A DNA stretch of 64,000 nt from Streptomyces armeniacus (GTDB taxonomy: Bacteria; Actinomycetota; Actinomycetes; Streptomycetales; Streptomycetaceae): the NCBI RefSeq assembly GCF_003355155.1, contig NZ_CP031320.1, positions 1,970,369 to 2,034,368 of the forward strand, given 5' to 3'. Made by a program: the position numbers and the translations under genes. The notes under the pieces are model-generated. The model was not told where the DNA came from. It saw only the letters and a program-made list of their open reading frames with translations, and did not search any database. Shown one piece after another: positions 45,644-54,407 of the stretch (positions within the stretch are counted from its first letter, which is position 1; each line of letters opens with the position of its first letter).

Positions 45644-45674
45644 TTCGACTCTGACCCTCACGTCACAGTAGAGT
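45644..45674 (+). promoter_or_regulatory. MerR-type promoter upstream of sulP
   Basis: TTCGAC (45644-45649) and TAGAGT (45669-45674) are spaced by 19 bases, the overlong spacer typical of MerR-activated promoters. The spacer holds a partial dyad (CTGACCCTCACGTCACAG). It is oriented toward the SulP gene. The remaining spacer around it (45529-45884) shows no other feature. Confidence 0.4.
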
Positions 45675-45884
45675 GTGGACACGGGCCCCCGCGCTGTACA
45701 GGCAATGGCCGAGGCCCGCCGCCCGCCACAGACTTCCGGGCAATGATGCCCGACCGGCGGCCACCACGGCCGCCACCCACCGGCAGGCCCCCATCGAGGC
45801 CGGGCCGCCGGGACTCCCCACGGGGAGTCGAGCAACGACGCGCGTACGTCCACGGGACGTGTGTGCCTGAACAGAAACGGTTGC

Positions 45885-47393
45885 ATGTCCTCACCGCCGC
45901 CCGCAGGCTCCACGCTGCGCGCCCGCTTCCCCCGGCCCGACTGGCTCGCCTCCGCCAAGGTCTTCCGCACCGAGGTCCTGGCCGGGCTGGTCGTCGCGCT
46001 CGCGCTCATCCCCGAGGCCATCTCGTTCTCCATCATCGCCGGGGTCGATCCGGCCGTCGGCCTCTTCGCCTCCTTCACGATGGCCGTGGTGATCTCCGTC
46101 GTCGGCGGCCGCAAGGCCATGATCTCCGCCGCCACCGGCGCCATCGCCCTGGTCATCGCCCCCCTCAACCGCGAGCACGGCCTCGGCTACCTCGTCGCCG
46201 CCGTCATTCTCGGCGGCATCGTCCAGGTGGCCCTCGGCGCGCTCGGGGTGGCGAAGCTCATGCGGTTCGTGCCCCGCAGCGTCATGGTCGGCTTCGTCAA
46301 CGCCCTGGCCATCCTCATCTTCATGGCCCAGGTGCCGGAGATGCGGGACGTGCCCTGGGCCGTCTACCCCCTCATCGCCGCAGGCCTCGCGCTGATGGTG
46401 CTGACCCCGCGCCTGACCAAGGCCGTACCGGCGCCCCTGATCGCCATCATCACCCTCACCGTCATCACCATCGCGGCCGGAATCGCCGTACCCAGCGTCG
46501 GAGACAAGGGCGAACTGCCCTCCTCCATGCCCGTCCCCGGCCTGCCCGACGTGCCCTTCACCCTGGACACGCTCACCACCATCGCCCCGTACGCCTTCGC
46601 CTTCGCGCTGGTGGGGCTGATGGAGTCGCTGATGACCGCCAAACTCGTCGACGACATCACCGACACCCACTCCAACAAGACCCGCGAGTCCATCGGCCAG
46701 GGCATCGCCAACATCGTCACCGGCTTCTTCGGCGGCATGGGTGGCTGCGCCATGATCGGCCAGACCATGATCAACGTGAAGACCAGCGGCGCCCGCACCC
46801 GCCTGTCCACCTTCCTCGCCGGGGCCTTCCTGCTGGTACTGGTGGTGGTGTTCGGCCCGGTCGTCTCCGACATCCCCATGGCCGCGCTCGTCGCCGTGAT
46901 GATCCTGGTCGCCTTCGCCACCTTCGACTGGCACTCCATCCAGCCGGGCACCCTCAAGCGCATGCCCCTGGGCGAGACCCTCGTCATGACCGTCACCGTC
47001 GCCTGCGTCGTGGCCACCCACAACCTCGCCATCGGCGTCATCGCCGGCTGCCTCGTCGCCATGGTCATCTTCGCCAAACGCGTCGCACACCTCGCCGAGG
47101 TCACCGGAGTCCTCGACCCCGACGGCAACCAGGTCGTCTACGCCGTCACCGGCGAACTGTTCTTCGCCTCCTCCAACGACCTCGTCTACCAATTCGACTA
47201 CGCGGGCGACCCCGACGACGTCGTCATCGACCTCACCGACGCCCACATCTGGGACGCCTCCTCCGTCGCCGCACTCGACGCCATCGAAACCAAGTACGCC
47301 AAACGCGGCAAGCAAGTCACCATCATCGGCCTCAACAAACCCAGCGCCGAAATGCACGACAAACTCGCCGGCCAACTCACCACCGAACACTGA
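45885..47393 (+). CDS. SulP-family anion transporter with STAS domain
   Basis: About 502 residues from ATG 45885; GTG 45861 is an alternative start and neither has a strong ribosome site. The membrane domain begins VLAGLVVALALIPEAISFSIIAGVDP, the SulP signature, and runs to about residue 385 with 10-12 hydrophobic segments. The C-terminal STAS domain (VVIDLTDAHIWDASSVAALDAIE) is the regulatory part. SulP proteins carry sulfate, bicarbonate or other anions; which one is not evident. It diverges from the MerR gene and is convergent with the Crp/Fnr gene. Confidence 0.92.
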   Translation: MSSPPPAGSTLRARFPRPDWLASAKVFRTEVLAGLVVALALIPEAISFSIIAGVDPAVGLFASFTMAVVISVVGGRKAMISAATGAIALVIAPLNREHGLGYLVAAVILGGIVQVALGALGVAKLMRFVPRSVMVGFVNALAILIFMAQVPEMRDVPWAVYPLIAAGLALMVLTPRLTKAVPAPLIAIITLTVITIAAGIAVPSVGDKGELPSSMPVPGLPDVPFTLDTLTTIAPYAFAFALVGLMESLMTAKLVDDITDTHSNKTRESIGQGIANIVTGFFGGMGGCAMIGQTMINVKTSGARTRLSTFLAGAFLLVLVVVFGPVVSDIPMAALVAVMILVAFATFDWHSIQPGTLKRMPLGETLVMTVTVACVVATHNLAIGVIAGCLVAMVIFAKRVAHLAEVTGVLDPDGNQVVYAVTGELFFASSNDLVYQFDYAGDPDDVVIDLTDAHIWDASSVAALDAIETKYAKRGKQVTIIGLNKPSAEMHDKLAGQLTTEH

Positions 47394-47426
47394 CCCGGCC
47401 CCGCCGGTCTCGACCGACCTGTAGGG

Positions 47427-48551
47427 TCAGCCCGCTTCGTCGAGAAGGCGGGCCGGTTCGAGGACGGTGATACGGCCCCGCGCAAGGCGGAGCAGACCGT
47501 GGGCGGCGAACTCGCGCAGCACCTTGGTCGTCGTCTCGCGGGAGGTGCCGGCCAGGGCGGCGAGCTGCTCGTGGGTGAGGGCGATCTGCGGATGGCGCGC
47601 GCCCGGCCGGAGCCTGCTTGCCGGGGCGTCGGTGCGGGTGGCGAGGGTGGTCAGGGTGGTGGCGATGCGCTGGGGCACCGACTTGAACACGCTGTCCGAC
47701 AGGCGCTGTTCGAGGTCGGCGAGGCGGCGGCCGAGGATCTCGGTGATGCGGGCCGCGATACGCGCGTCGGACAGCAGGAGCTTCCGTACGTCGGCGCGGC
47801 TCATCACGCAGACGGTGACGTCGTCGAGGGCCTCGGCGAAGTTGTCGTACATGCGCTGCCCGAGCAGGGCCATCTCGCCGAAGATCGTGCCGGAGCTGAT
47901 GATCGCGCAGGTCAGCGCGCGGCCGTCGGCCGAGACGCGGAAGATCCGGACCCGGCCGCGTTTGAGGATGAACAGCACCTCGGACGGCTGGGCCGGGGCG
48001 TGGAGGATGTCCCCGGCCGCGTACGTCTTCATGGGGGCCGCGGCGGCGATGGCGTCCATCTCCCGTTCCGGCAGGTCGCGGAAGATGTCGACCTCGGAGA
48101 TGCACCAGGTGCGGTCCGTGCCGCCGGTCTCGCCGTCGTGGTGGTCGATCATGCGGCGGGTCTCCTCGCGTCGCCCGGGGGCCCAGGGTGGCGGTGCGGC
48201 GCCCCAGGCCGGGGCGGCCAGCGCGCTGTTGCCCTCGGCCAGACAGTAGGGCACCGCCCCGCCGCCGCGACTGCTGCCGCGCGGCATCTTCCGCGCGTAC
48301 CGGCCGAGCAGGACGCCGAAGCCGGTGCCGGTGAAGAGGGCGATGCCCATGTGGATGATCCAGCCCGCGAAGGCGTCGGTGGAGCCGAGCAGGCCCGCGA
48401 CCATGGTGATCATCGCGGTGTCCGTCATGGGGCGGGACACCGACATCCAGACGCCCATCCCGACGCCACCGGCCAGCCCGGCCGCCGCACCGTGGACGGC
48501 GTGGACGGGGATCGCCGCGGTGTGCGGCGAGACATGCGCTGTGGTGGCCAT
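47427..48551 (-). CDS. Crp/Fnr-family regulator, open frame fused to a membrane-helix N-terminus
   Basis: 374 residues as one open frame. Residues 17-85 form two or three hydrophobic segments of a small membrane protein with its own ribosome site (GGGAG before ATG 48551). Residues 90-133 are a Pro/Ala/Arg-rich stretch without homology. From Met134 (48152, preceded by GAGGAG) the sequence is a normal Crp/Fnr protein: cyclic-nucleotide-binding fold (YAAGDILHAPAQPSEVLFIL, SSGTIFGEMALLGQ) and helix-turn-helix LTHEQLAALAGTSRETTTKVL. Either a membrane-tethered regulator is made, or a Crp gene (47427-48152) follows a decayed membrane gene in frame. Confidence 0.7.
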   Translation of the reverse strand: MATTAHVSPHTAAIPVHAVHGAAAGLAGGVGMGVWMSVSRPMTDTAMITMVAGLLGSTDAFAGWIIHMGIALFTGTGFGVLLGRYARKMPRGSSRGGGAVPYCLAEGNSALAAPAWGAAPPPWAPGRREETRRMIDHHDGETGGTDRTWCISEVDIFRDLPEREMDAIAAAAPMKTYAAGDILHAPAQPSEVLFILKRGRVRIFRVSADGRALTCAIISSGTIFGEMALLGQRMYDNFAEALDDVTVCVMSRADVRKLLLSDARIAARITEILGRRLADLEQRLSDSVFKSVPQRIATTLTTLATRTDAPASRLRPGARHPQIALTHEQLAALAGTSRETTTKVLREFAAHGLLRLARGRITVLEPARLLDEAG

Positions 48552-48691
48552 GATGCTGAACTCCCTTCGTTGCCGGTCGTTCCGCGTTCACCCGTGACGC
48601 TAGGGCGGCGGACCGGTACGGGTATGTGAGGGCGCTTACGTACGGGGGAGTAGCGCGGCGGCGGGGGCGTCAGCGAGTGGCCGCACGGGCG

Positions 48692-49510
48692 TCAGGCCGT
48701 CTTTTCGGCGATCAGCAGTGCGTAGCCGAGGGTGCCGTCGGCTACGGCGGCGCGGGCCGCGGCCAGCACGGCGGGCGCCGCCGCCAGGTCCACCCCGGCC
48801 TCGGCGAGCCGTCCCGCGGCGGTCATGCGCAGCAGGTTCAGCCGGGCCTCGATCTGGTCGATCATGCGGGCCATGGCCTGGTCGTGCCGCTCGGTACGGG
48901 TGGTGCGCAGCCCCGCGGCCGCCAGGATCGCGGCGTACTCCTCCAGAGGGCGGGCATCGGCGACGCAGGCGATCCGCGCCGCCAGACCGGTCAGTTCGGG
49001 CGGGAGCCGGCCGGGATCGGCGGTGACGTCCGTGATACCGAGACGGCCCCCGGGCCTGAGCACGCGGGCGAACTCGGCGGCGGCCCGGGCCTTGTCGGGG
49101 AACGTGCACAGGGCGCACTCGCACACCGCCGCGTCGAACACGCCGTCCGGGCAGGGCAGTTGCTCCGCGTCCCCCGTCGTGAAGACCGCCCGCCCGGCGA
49201 GCCCCGCGACCTGGGCGGCGCCTTGGGCGAGAGCGGTGTTGGCGGCCGCGTAGTCCACGCCGTCGACATGTACGCCGTAGGCGTCGGCGAGGAGCAGGGC
49301 GGTGGTGCCGCGGCCGGAGGCCACATCGAGTACGCGGGAGTCCTCGGCCAGGTCCAGGCCGTCGGCGAGGCGGCGGGTCAGCGCGGTGCCGCCGGGGTGG
49401 TACGCGTCGCCGAGCAGCAGCGCGACCACGTCGGAGGAGTACGCGGCGGCGCAGCAGGCCTTGAGGTCGTCGCCGGGCGGAGGGCCGGGGCGCGTGTGGT
49501 GGCCGGTCAC
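48692..49510 (-). CDS. SAM-dependent methyltransferase
   Basis: 272 residues from GTG 49510, overlapping the radical SAM stop. Class I fold: motif I VLDVASGRGTTALLLA near residue 61, GVDYAAANTA near 84, TTGDAEQLPCPDGVFDAAVCECALC near 110, RVLRPGGRLGITDVT near 148. The N-terminal CCAAAYSSDVVALLLGD resembles arsenite/UbiE-like methyltransferases, but the three conserved Cys of arsenite methyltransferases cannot be assigned with confidence. The last gene of a leftward three-gene operon with the SRPBCC and Tes-like radical SAM proteins. Substrate unknown, possibly the lipid-like product of the radical enzyme. Confidence 0.85.
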   Translation of the reverse strand: MTGHHTRPGPPPGDDLKACCAAAYSSDVVALLLGDAYHPGGTALTRRLADGLDLAEDSRVLDVASGRGTTALLLADAYGVHVDGVDYAAANTALAQGAAQVAGLAGRAVFTTGDAEQLPCPDGVFDAAVCECALCTFPDKARAAAEFARVLRPGGRLGITDVTADPGRLPPELTGLAARIACVADARPLEEYAAILAAAGLRTTRTERHDQAMARMIDQIEARLNLLRMTAAGRLAEAGVDLAAAPAVLAAARAAVADGTLGYALLIAEKTA

Positions 49511-51168
49511 CGTGCCCCCTCCCCGGCGGAGGGACCGGCGTCTTCGCGCGCGGGCTCGGGGCCGGAGGTTCCGGTGCCGGTGGTCTCGGAACGGGCGGTC
49601 TTGGAGCCGTACACGGTGCCGGTGAGCCGGCCGGCCAGCGGCAGCGCGTTCGGCACCACGTCGGCGACGGGCACGCCGGACATCTCGGCGCGGACCTGCT
49701 CGCGGTAGCCGGCGGAGTTGTAGGCGCAGAACGGGATCAGCCGCCCGTCCGGGGTGATCTCCTCGACGCAGCACTTCATCAGCTGCTTGACGTTGAGGGT
49801 GTACGGGTCCTGGAAGTCCTGCACCACGATCATGAACGCCTTGTCGTCCAGCTGCCGCACGGCCTCCGGCAGGTCGATGCCGCAACTCTCGGCACAGTCC
49901 AACGCCTCGGCCGCGGCGCGCAGTTGTTCCTCGGTCGTCTCCGTCCCCATGAACGCCGAGGCCGACCACAGCTTCTCCAGCGCCTCCCGGATCCCGTCGT
50001 CCGGCATGACCCGGTTGGTGACGTAGTCGAGGTGGTCCTCCACGTTCAGCAGCCGCGGCACCGGCACGACCGTACGGCTGCCCGGCGGGCCGTCCACCAG
50101 CAGATAGGTGACGGAGCGGCAGGTGGGGAAGCAGCACGGGACGGGGAAGAAGTCGCCCTTCCGGAACCAGTCCGGGCGCTGTTCGTTGATGAGCCGGATG
50201 ACGTCGGGGTTGGTGAGCCGGTCCAGCGGGTCGAAGGGCACATGGCGGCCGGAGTGCGTGACCGGCTGGAACGCCACGGACCGTACGGCGGGATGGTCGA
50301 TGCCGTACTCGATGATCGCGCCGAGTTCGTGCTCGTTCAGGCCCCGTTCGACGGCGGCGACCAGGCTGACGGTCAGCCCGTGCTCGGCGCAGTTGTCCAG
50401 TGCCCGCTGCTTGAAGGTACGCAGGTCCCGGCCGCGGATCTCCAGGTGCGTGCGTTCGTCGAAGCCGTCGAACTGGAGGTACACGTTCACCGAACGGCCC
50501 GGCACCCGGTTGCGTCTGCCGAGTTCGGCGACGAAGTTCTTGTCGGTGGCCAGCCGGATGCCGTTGGTGTTGAGCGTGACGTTCCTGATCGGGCGGGCCT
50601 GGGCGAGGTCGACGAAGTCCAGGATGTGCTTGTGGATGGTCGGCTCGCCACCCGAGAACATCACCACCTCCGCCTCGCCCTCCGAGGCCACGAAGGCGTC
50701 CAGCATCCGCTCGCACTGCTCGTGGGTGATCGAGTAGCCTCCCCAAGCCTCCGGCCTGGAGCCACCCCCAGGCTGGTGCCGCTGGTGCCCGGAGTCGGCG
50801 AAGCAGATCGGGCAGTCCAGGTTGCAGCCGGTGTTCACCTCGACGATCCCCAGGCAGGCGTGCTGCTTGTGCTCCGGGCACAGCCCGCAGTCGCTCGGGC
50901 AGCCGTCCTTCACCTCGGTCTGGAACGTCAGCGGGAGCGTGCCGGGCTTGTTGAACCGCGCCGACGCCAGATACTCCTCCGCGTCCCCGTACACCAGGGC
51001 CTCGAACCCGCCGTGCTCGCGGCAGCGTTTGCGCAAGTACACCTTGTTCTCACGGATGTTGACCTGCGCGTCGACGGGCGCCTTGCACATCGGGCAGACG
51101 GACTTGGTGAACTCCACGAACACCTCGTCACGGTCCACCTTGCGCCGCGGCGCCGGGTCCTGGGCCAT
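49507..51168 (-). CDS. Radical SAM protein related to tetraether-synthase (Tes) family
   Basis: 553 residues from ATG 51168, overlapping the SRPBCC stop (TGATG). The radical SAM cluster motif is C115-x3-C119-x2-C122 in NTGCNLDCPICFAD. Upstream Cys residues C25, C28 and C49 look like a rubredoxin-type site, and C90, C94, C97 and C105 (DGCPSDCGLCPEHKQHAC) lie just before it; more Cys pairs (PCCFPTC, KCC) lie in the C-terminal half. This N-terminal layout with CGLCPxHKQH is that of archaeal Tes and its relatives, which join lipid chains by radical C-C coupling. Function in this bacterium is unproven. Confidence 0.8.
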   Translation of the reverse strand: MAQDPAPRRKVDRDEVFVEFTKSVCPMCKAPVDAQVNIRENKVYLRKRCREHGGFEALVYGDAEEYLASARFNKPGTLPLTFQTEVKDGCPSDCGLCPEHKQHACLGIVEVNTGCNLDCPICFADSGHQRHQPGGGSRPEAWGGYSITHEQCERMLDAFVASEGEAEVVMFSGGEPTIHKHILDFVDLAQARPIRNVTLNTNGIRLATDKNFVAELGRRNRVPGRSVNVYLQFDGFDERTHLEIRGRDLRTFKQRALDNCAEHGLTVSLVAAVERGLNEHELGAIIEYGIDHPAVRSVAFQPVTHSGRHVPFDPLDRLTNPDVIRLINEQRPDWFRKGDFFPVPCCFPTCRSVTYLLVDGPPGSRTVVPVPRLLNVEDHLDYVTNRVMPDDGIREALEKLWSASAFMGTETTEEQLRAAAEALDCAESCGIDLPEAVRQLDDKAFMIVVQDFQDPYTLNVKQLMKCCVEEITPDGRLIPFCAYNSAGYREQVRAEMSGVPVADVVPNALPLAGRLTGTVYGSKTARSETTGTGTSGPEPAREDAGPSAGEGAR

Positions 51169-51776
51169 CACACAGCTCCTCTCGAAGAGGCGGCGCGGCG
51201 TTCGGCCTCGGTTCTGACCGAGGCGAGCGAGGCGGCGACCGCGGCCTCCCAGCGGGCGGCCACCGCCGTACCCCACCACTGCCCGAGCCGCCACAGGTCG
51301 GTGCCCAGCTCGCCGTCGTACACCAGTCGCGTTCCCGCTCCCGTACCCGTCCCCGGTTCCGCCTCCTCGAGGACGAAGGACTCGGTCACGTACGGCACCG
51401 GGCCGCGCACCAGTCGGAAGTCGATCCGCCCGGGCCGGATGAAGCGGACGGTCTCCACGGTCACCGCTCTCAGCCGGCCGCCCGCGATCGGCGTGTAGTG
51501 CTCGGCGAGCACCAGGTCACTGCCGCGCTCCAGCACGTTCACCTTGTCGTGCATCGCGCGCGGGGTGCGGCCCAGATACGGGCGGGCCACCACGTCGAAC
51601 ACCGTCTCCCGCGGGGCGGCGATGTCCACGGTCTGCGGGCCAAGCGGCCGCGTCCGGCGCCCCACGCCGACGTCGACGGGAACGGCGCCGGTCACCAGGC
51701 CCAGGTAGGCGGCGGTCAGCGCACCACCCGCACCCGCGGTCCAGGCCGCGGTACGCAGTACGCGTGCGGCGCTCAA
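51168..51776 (-). CDS. SRPBCC (START-like) protein with N-terminal membrane helix
   Basis: 202 residues from TTG 51776, with GAGGATGG just upstream; an ATG nearby is out of frame. Residues about 10-33 form one hydrophobic segment (AGAGGALTAAYLGLVTGAV). The rest is a polyketide-cyclase/dehydrase type hydrophobic-pocket fold (TVDIAAPRETVFDVVARPYLG). Such domains bind lipids or other hydrophobic ligands. As the first gene of an operon with a Tes-like radical SAM enzyme and a methyltransferase, it may present a lipid substrate. No catalytic residue can be named. Confidence 0.8.
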   Translation of the reverse strand: MSAARVLRTAAWTAGAGGALTAAYLGLVTGAVPVDVGVGRRTRPLGPQTVDIAAPRETVFDVVARPYLGRTPRAMHDKVNVLERGSDLVLAEHYTPIAGGRLRAVTVETVRFIRPGRIDFRLVRGPVPYVTESFVLEEAEPGTGTGAGTRLVYDGELGTDLWRLGQWWGTAVAARWEAAVAASLASVRTEAERRAASSRGAV

Positions 51777-52123
51777 CGTCCATCCTCACGGTTCATACGG
51801 CGACGCTAGAGCGCCGGCCACCGACCGGACCGTAACCGCGCTTACACTCCGCCGCCCGTGTCGGCCGCCGAGCCGTACACAGGCCTACATTGCGCTCCGT
51901 ACTCTCACCTAGCGTCACAATGATCAGTCCCTCTCGTCTTGTGTTACAGAGCCAGTGGACATGGGGAATCTCCCGCTGCGTTAGGGTGGGAAACGCTGGT
52001 CGAGACGGAGTCCCGGCCTTCTTCCGACAGTCGTCTCCCGGGGCGCGGTGCTGGATGGTGTCCCGCACTCACGGAGCCGGCGCCCGCACGGCGCGTATGC
52101 GCCCCAGCTCACGGGAGTGACGC
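51777..52123. other. 347-bp divergent spacer
   Basis: It separates the leftward SRPBCC operon from the rightward DUF2795 gene and must carry both promoters. No further open frame with coding character, repeat or structured RNA was recognised. Confidence 0.5.
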
Positions 52124-52330
52124 ATGACCAGCGAGGTCACACGCCTGGAAATCGCCGACCACCTCGACCCCCTTTTCGCACGGGGCGCCACCGACCGGGA
52201 GGCCGTGCTGACCGCGGTCTCCGGAGCCCGCCCGGAGCTCGCGGAGGTGCTGTACGGGCTGCCCCAGCAGAATTACTCGTCGCTGCGCCAGGTCTGGAAG
52301 CACCTGCCGGACGTTCCCGTGGGCCTCTGA
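52124..52330 (+). CDS. DUF2795-domain small protein
   Basis: 68 residues; ATG 52124 follows GGGAG. The sequence (LDPLFARGATDREAVLTAVS, LAEVLYGLPQQNYSSLRQVWKHL) matches the short DUF2795 fold, where a helix bundle ends in LP-x-x-x-Y-x-S-x-x-x-V. Many actinobacteria encode several of these proteins; their role is unknown. It stands alone, with a decayed MFS gene on the other strand downstream. Confidence 0.8.
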   Translation: MTSEVTRLEIADHLDPLFARGATDREAVLTAVSGARPELAEVLYGLPQQNYSSLRQVWKHLPDVPVGL

Positions 52331-52489
52331 GGAGGCGCCGCGCGCGGCCGTGTTCAGGCCGCGCTTGACCGACGGTACGGAGCAGGCCGAGGCCGACCGG
52401 AACCGTTGAGTCGGCGCCGGTCAGCGGGCGTTCGACGCCCCGCGGGCGGGAGCGTCGTCTTGGGCCGTGTCGCTGTCGTGCGGTGCGGG

Positions 52490-52812
52490 CGTCCGCGGCG
52501 ACCAGCGCCCCGGTGGCGATCGAGGTCGCGTCGATGAGCGGCCCGAACACCAGCGGCGAGGCGAACTGGCCCCCGAAGAGCGCGCTCGCCTGCCGCGAGG
52601 TGGCCGTGCCCCGCCGCTCCGCTGGGGCGGCATGGTCGACCAGGACGGTCAGGGTGGGCATCGTGATGCCCTGCCGAGCCCGGTCAGCACCGGTACGAGC
52701 AGCAGCACCGCCCAGTGGCCGGCGACGGCGAACAGCAGCAGCGCCGCCGTCCACGCCCCGGCCGCGATCCGCAACAGCGCCGCGTAGCCGAAACGGCCGA
52801 CGGGCGCGCCCG
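52490..52812 (-). pseudogene. MFS transporter C-terminal fragment with frameshift
   Basis: Two minus-strand frames join to give a transporter segment: GRFGYAALLRIAAGAWTAAL through VLTGLG in one frame, then QGITMPTLTVLVDHAAPAER through GPLIDATSIATGAL in the next. The switch is at about 52673-52676, where CTCGGCAGGGC would need one more C to stay in frame. The N-terminal two thirds of an MFS protein and the normal end are missing. The rest of 52331-52955 shows no gene. Confidence 0.75.
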
Positions 52813-52955
52813 GGTGCGCATGGGGTGCGCGCGGGGGGCGCGGTTTCGCGGGCACACGCGACGCCGGATGATGAGGTGTCCGCCCTGCTGCGTACCGCCG
52901 ACCATCGCCGACCGCTACGCAGCCGCCGCACCCGAGTGGGAGACACCGGAACCGT

Positions 52956-54365
52956 ATGAGCGATCCGACCGCACTCTCGGCCCGTGACCAGCTACGGGCG
53001 CTCGACCGCGGCGAGGTGAGCAGCCGCGAACTGACCGCCGCGCACCTGGAGGCGATCGCCGCACACCCCGAGCGCAACGCGGTCATCACCGTCGACGAGC
53101 CCGGCGCGCTGGCCGCGGCGGAGGCCGCCGACGCGCGGCGGGCGCGCGGCGGGCTTCTTCCTCCGCTGCTGGGCCTGCCCATGACGGTGAAGGACTCGCT
53201 GGAGACCGCCGGACTGCGGACCACCTGCGGGTCTCCCGGCCTGGCCGACCACGTCCCCGAGCGTGACGCCGACGCCGTCGCCCTGCTGCGTACCGCCGGG
53301 GCGGTGCTCATGGGCAAGACCAACGTTCCACCGATGTGCCAGGACATCCAGACCGGCAACACCCGGTTCGGAAGCACCCGCAACCCCCACGACCCCACGC
53401 GTACGGCCGGCGGCTCCTCCGGCGGCGCGGCCGCCGCCGTGGCAACCCGCCTCACCCCCTGGGAGCTCGGCAGCGACCTCGCGGGCTCCGTCCGGCTCCC
53501 GGCGCACTACTGCGGTACGTACGGGCTGCGCACCAGCGGCGGCATCGTGCCCACCCGGGGTCACATCCCGCGTCCACCCGGTGCGTACAGCTCCACCGAC
53601 ATGACCGTGCTCGGTCCGCTCACCCGCACCGCCGACGACCTCGACCTCGCGCTCGACGTGCTCGTCGCGCCACGCCCCGGCGACCAGGCCGCGTGGCGCC
53701 TGGACCTGCCGGGGCCCCGCCACACCACCTTGGGCGACTACCGCGTGGGCGTGTGGGCGGACGACCCCCACTGCCCGGTCAGCGCGGAAACCCGGGCCCT
53801 GCTCGACCAGGTCGCGGAAGAACTCCGGCACGCCTGCGACCGCGTGGACGACACCACCCGGCCCGTCGAAATGGCCACCTCCGACCGGCTGTTCACGCGG
53901 CTGCTGTTCGCGGGCACTTCGGCGGGCACCGACGAGAACACGTTCAATTCGGCGGTCAAGGCCGCCGAGGAAAGGCCCGAGCATCCCTTCCTCCGTGCTC
54001 AGACGATGCGCCACCGTGAATGGCTGCTCGCGGACGAGGACCGCCAGAGCCTTCGGGCACGGTGGGCCGAATACTTCCGGCATGTCGATGTTCTGGTGAC
54101 GCCCGCGGCCCCCACCGAGGCCGTACTCGATCAGACGGGCATGCCGATGTCAGAGCGGCACATCACCGTCGACGGGGCACGCCGCGGCTACTGGGAGCAG
54201 ACCGCCTGGCTCAACCTGGCGGGTCTTGTCGGCCTTCCCGCAGCGACCGTCCCGTTGAGCTCCACAAGCGACGGCCTTCCCCTGGGAGTACAGATCATCG
54301 GCCCCTGTCTGGAAGACCGCACCGTCACGCACTTCGCCGGACTCCTCACCGCCCGGACGCACTGA
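52956..54365 (+). CDS. Amidase-signature family enzyme
   Basis: 469 residues. The Ser-cisSer-Lys triad is visible: Lys in LPMTVKDS near residue 78, cis-Ser in AGGSSGG near 153, and nucleophile Ser in GSDLAGSVRLPA near 176 (usually GSDxGGSIR, so Ala replaces one Gly). The C-terminal block LVGLPAATVPLSSTSDGLPL is also conserved. It hydrolyses an amide in the cytoplasm; the substrate is unknown. It does not overlap its neighbours, which are gene remnants, and looks intact within an otherwise decaying region. Confidence 0.9.
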   Translation: MSDPTALSARDQLRALDRGEVSSRELTAAHLEAIAAHPERNAVITVDEPGALAAAEAADARRARGGLLPPLLGLPMTVKDSLETAGLRTTCGSPGLADHVPERDADAVALLRTAGAVLMGKTNVPPMCQDIQTGNTRFGSTRNPHDPTRTAGGSSGGAAAAVATRLTPWELGSDLAGSVRLPAHYCGTYGLRTSGGIVPTRGHIPRPPGAYSSTDMTVLGPLTRTADDLDLALDVLVAPRPGDQAAWRLDLPGPRHTTLGDYRVGVWADDPHCPVSAETRALLDQVAEELRHACDRVDDTTRPVEMATSDRLFTRLLFAGTSAGTDENTFNSAVKAAEERPEHPFLRAQTMRHREWLLADEDRQSLRARWAEYFRHVDVLVTPAAPTEAVLDQTGMPMSERHITVDGARRGYWEQTAWLNLAGLVGLPAATVPLSSTSDGLPLGVQIIGPCLEDRTVTHFAGLLTARTH

Positions 54366-54407
54366 CCCCGACGGCGTGTTCAGGCGCCCTGGAAGTCGCG
54401 CAACGTC

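Noticed and set aside
45891-47390. 499-residue minus-strand frame rich in Asp, Gly, Glu and His
   Set aside because: It is the antisense shadow of the SulP gene, and its acidic low-complexity sequence reflects the hydrophobic codons on the other strand.
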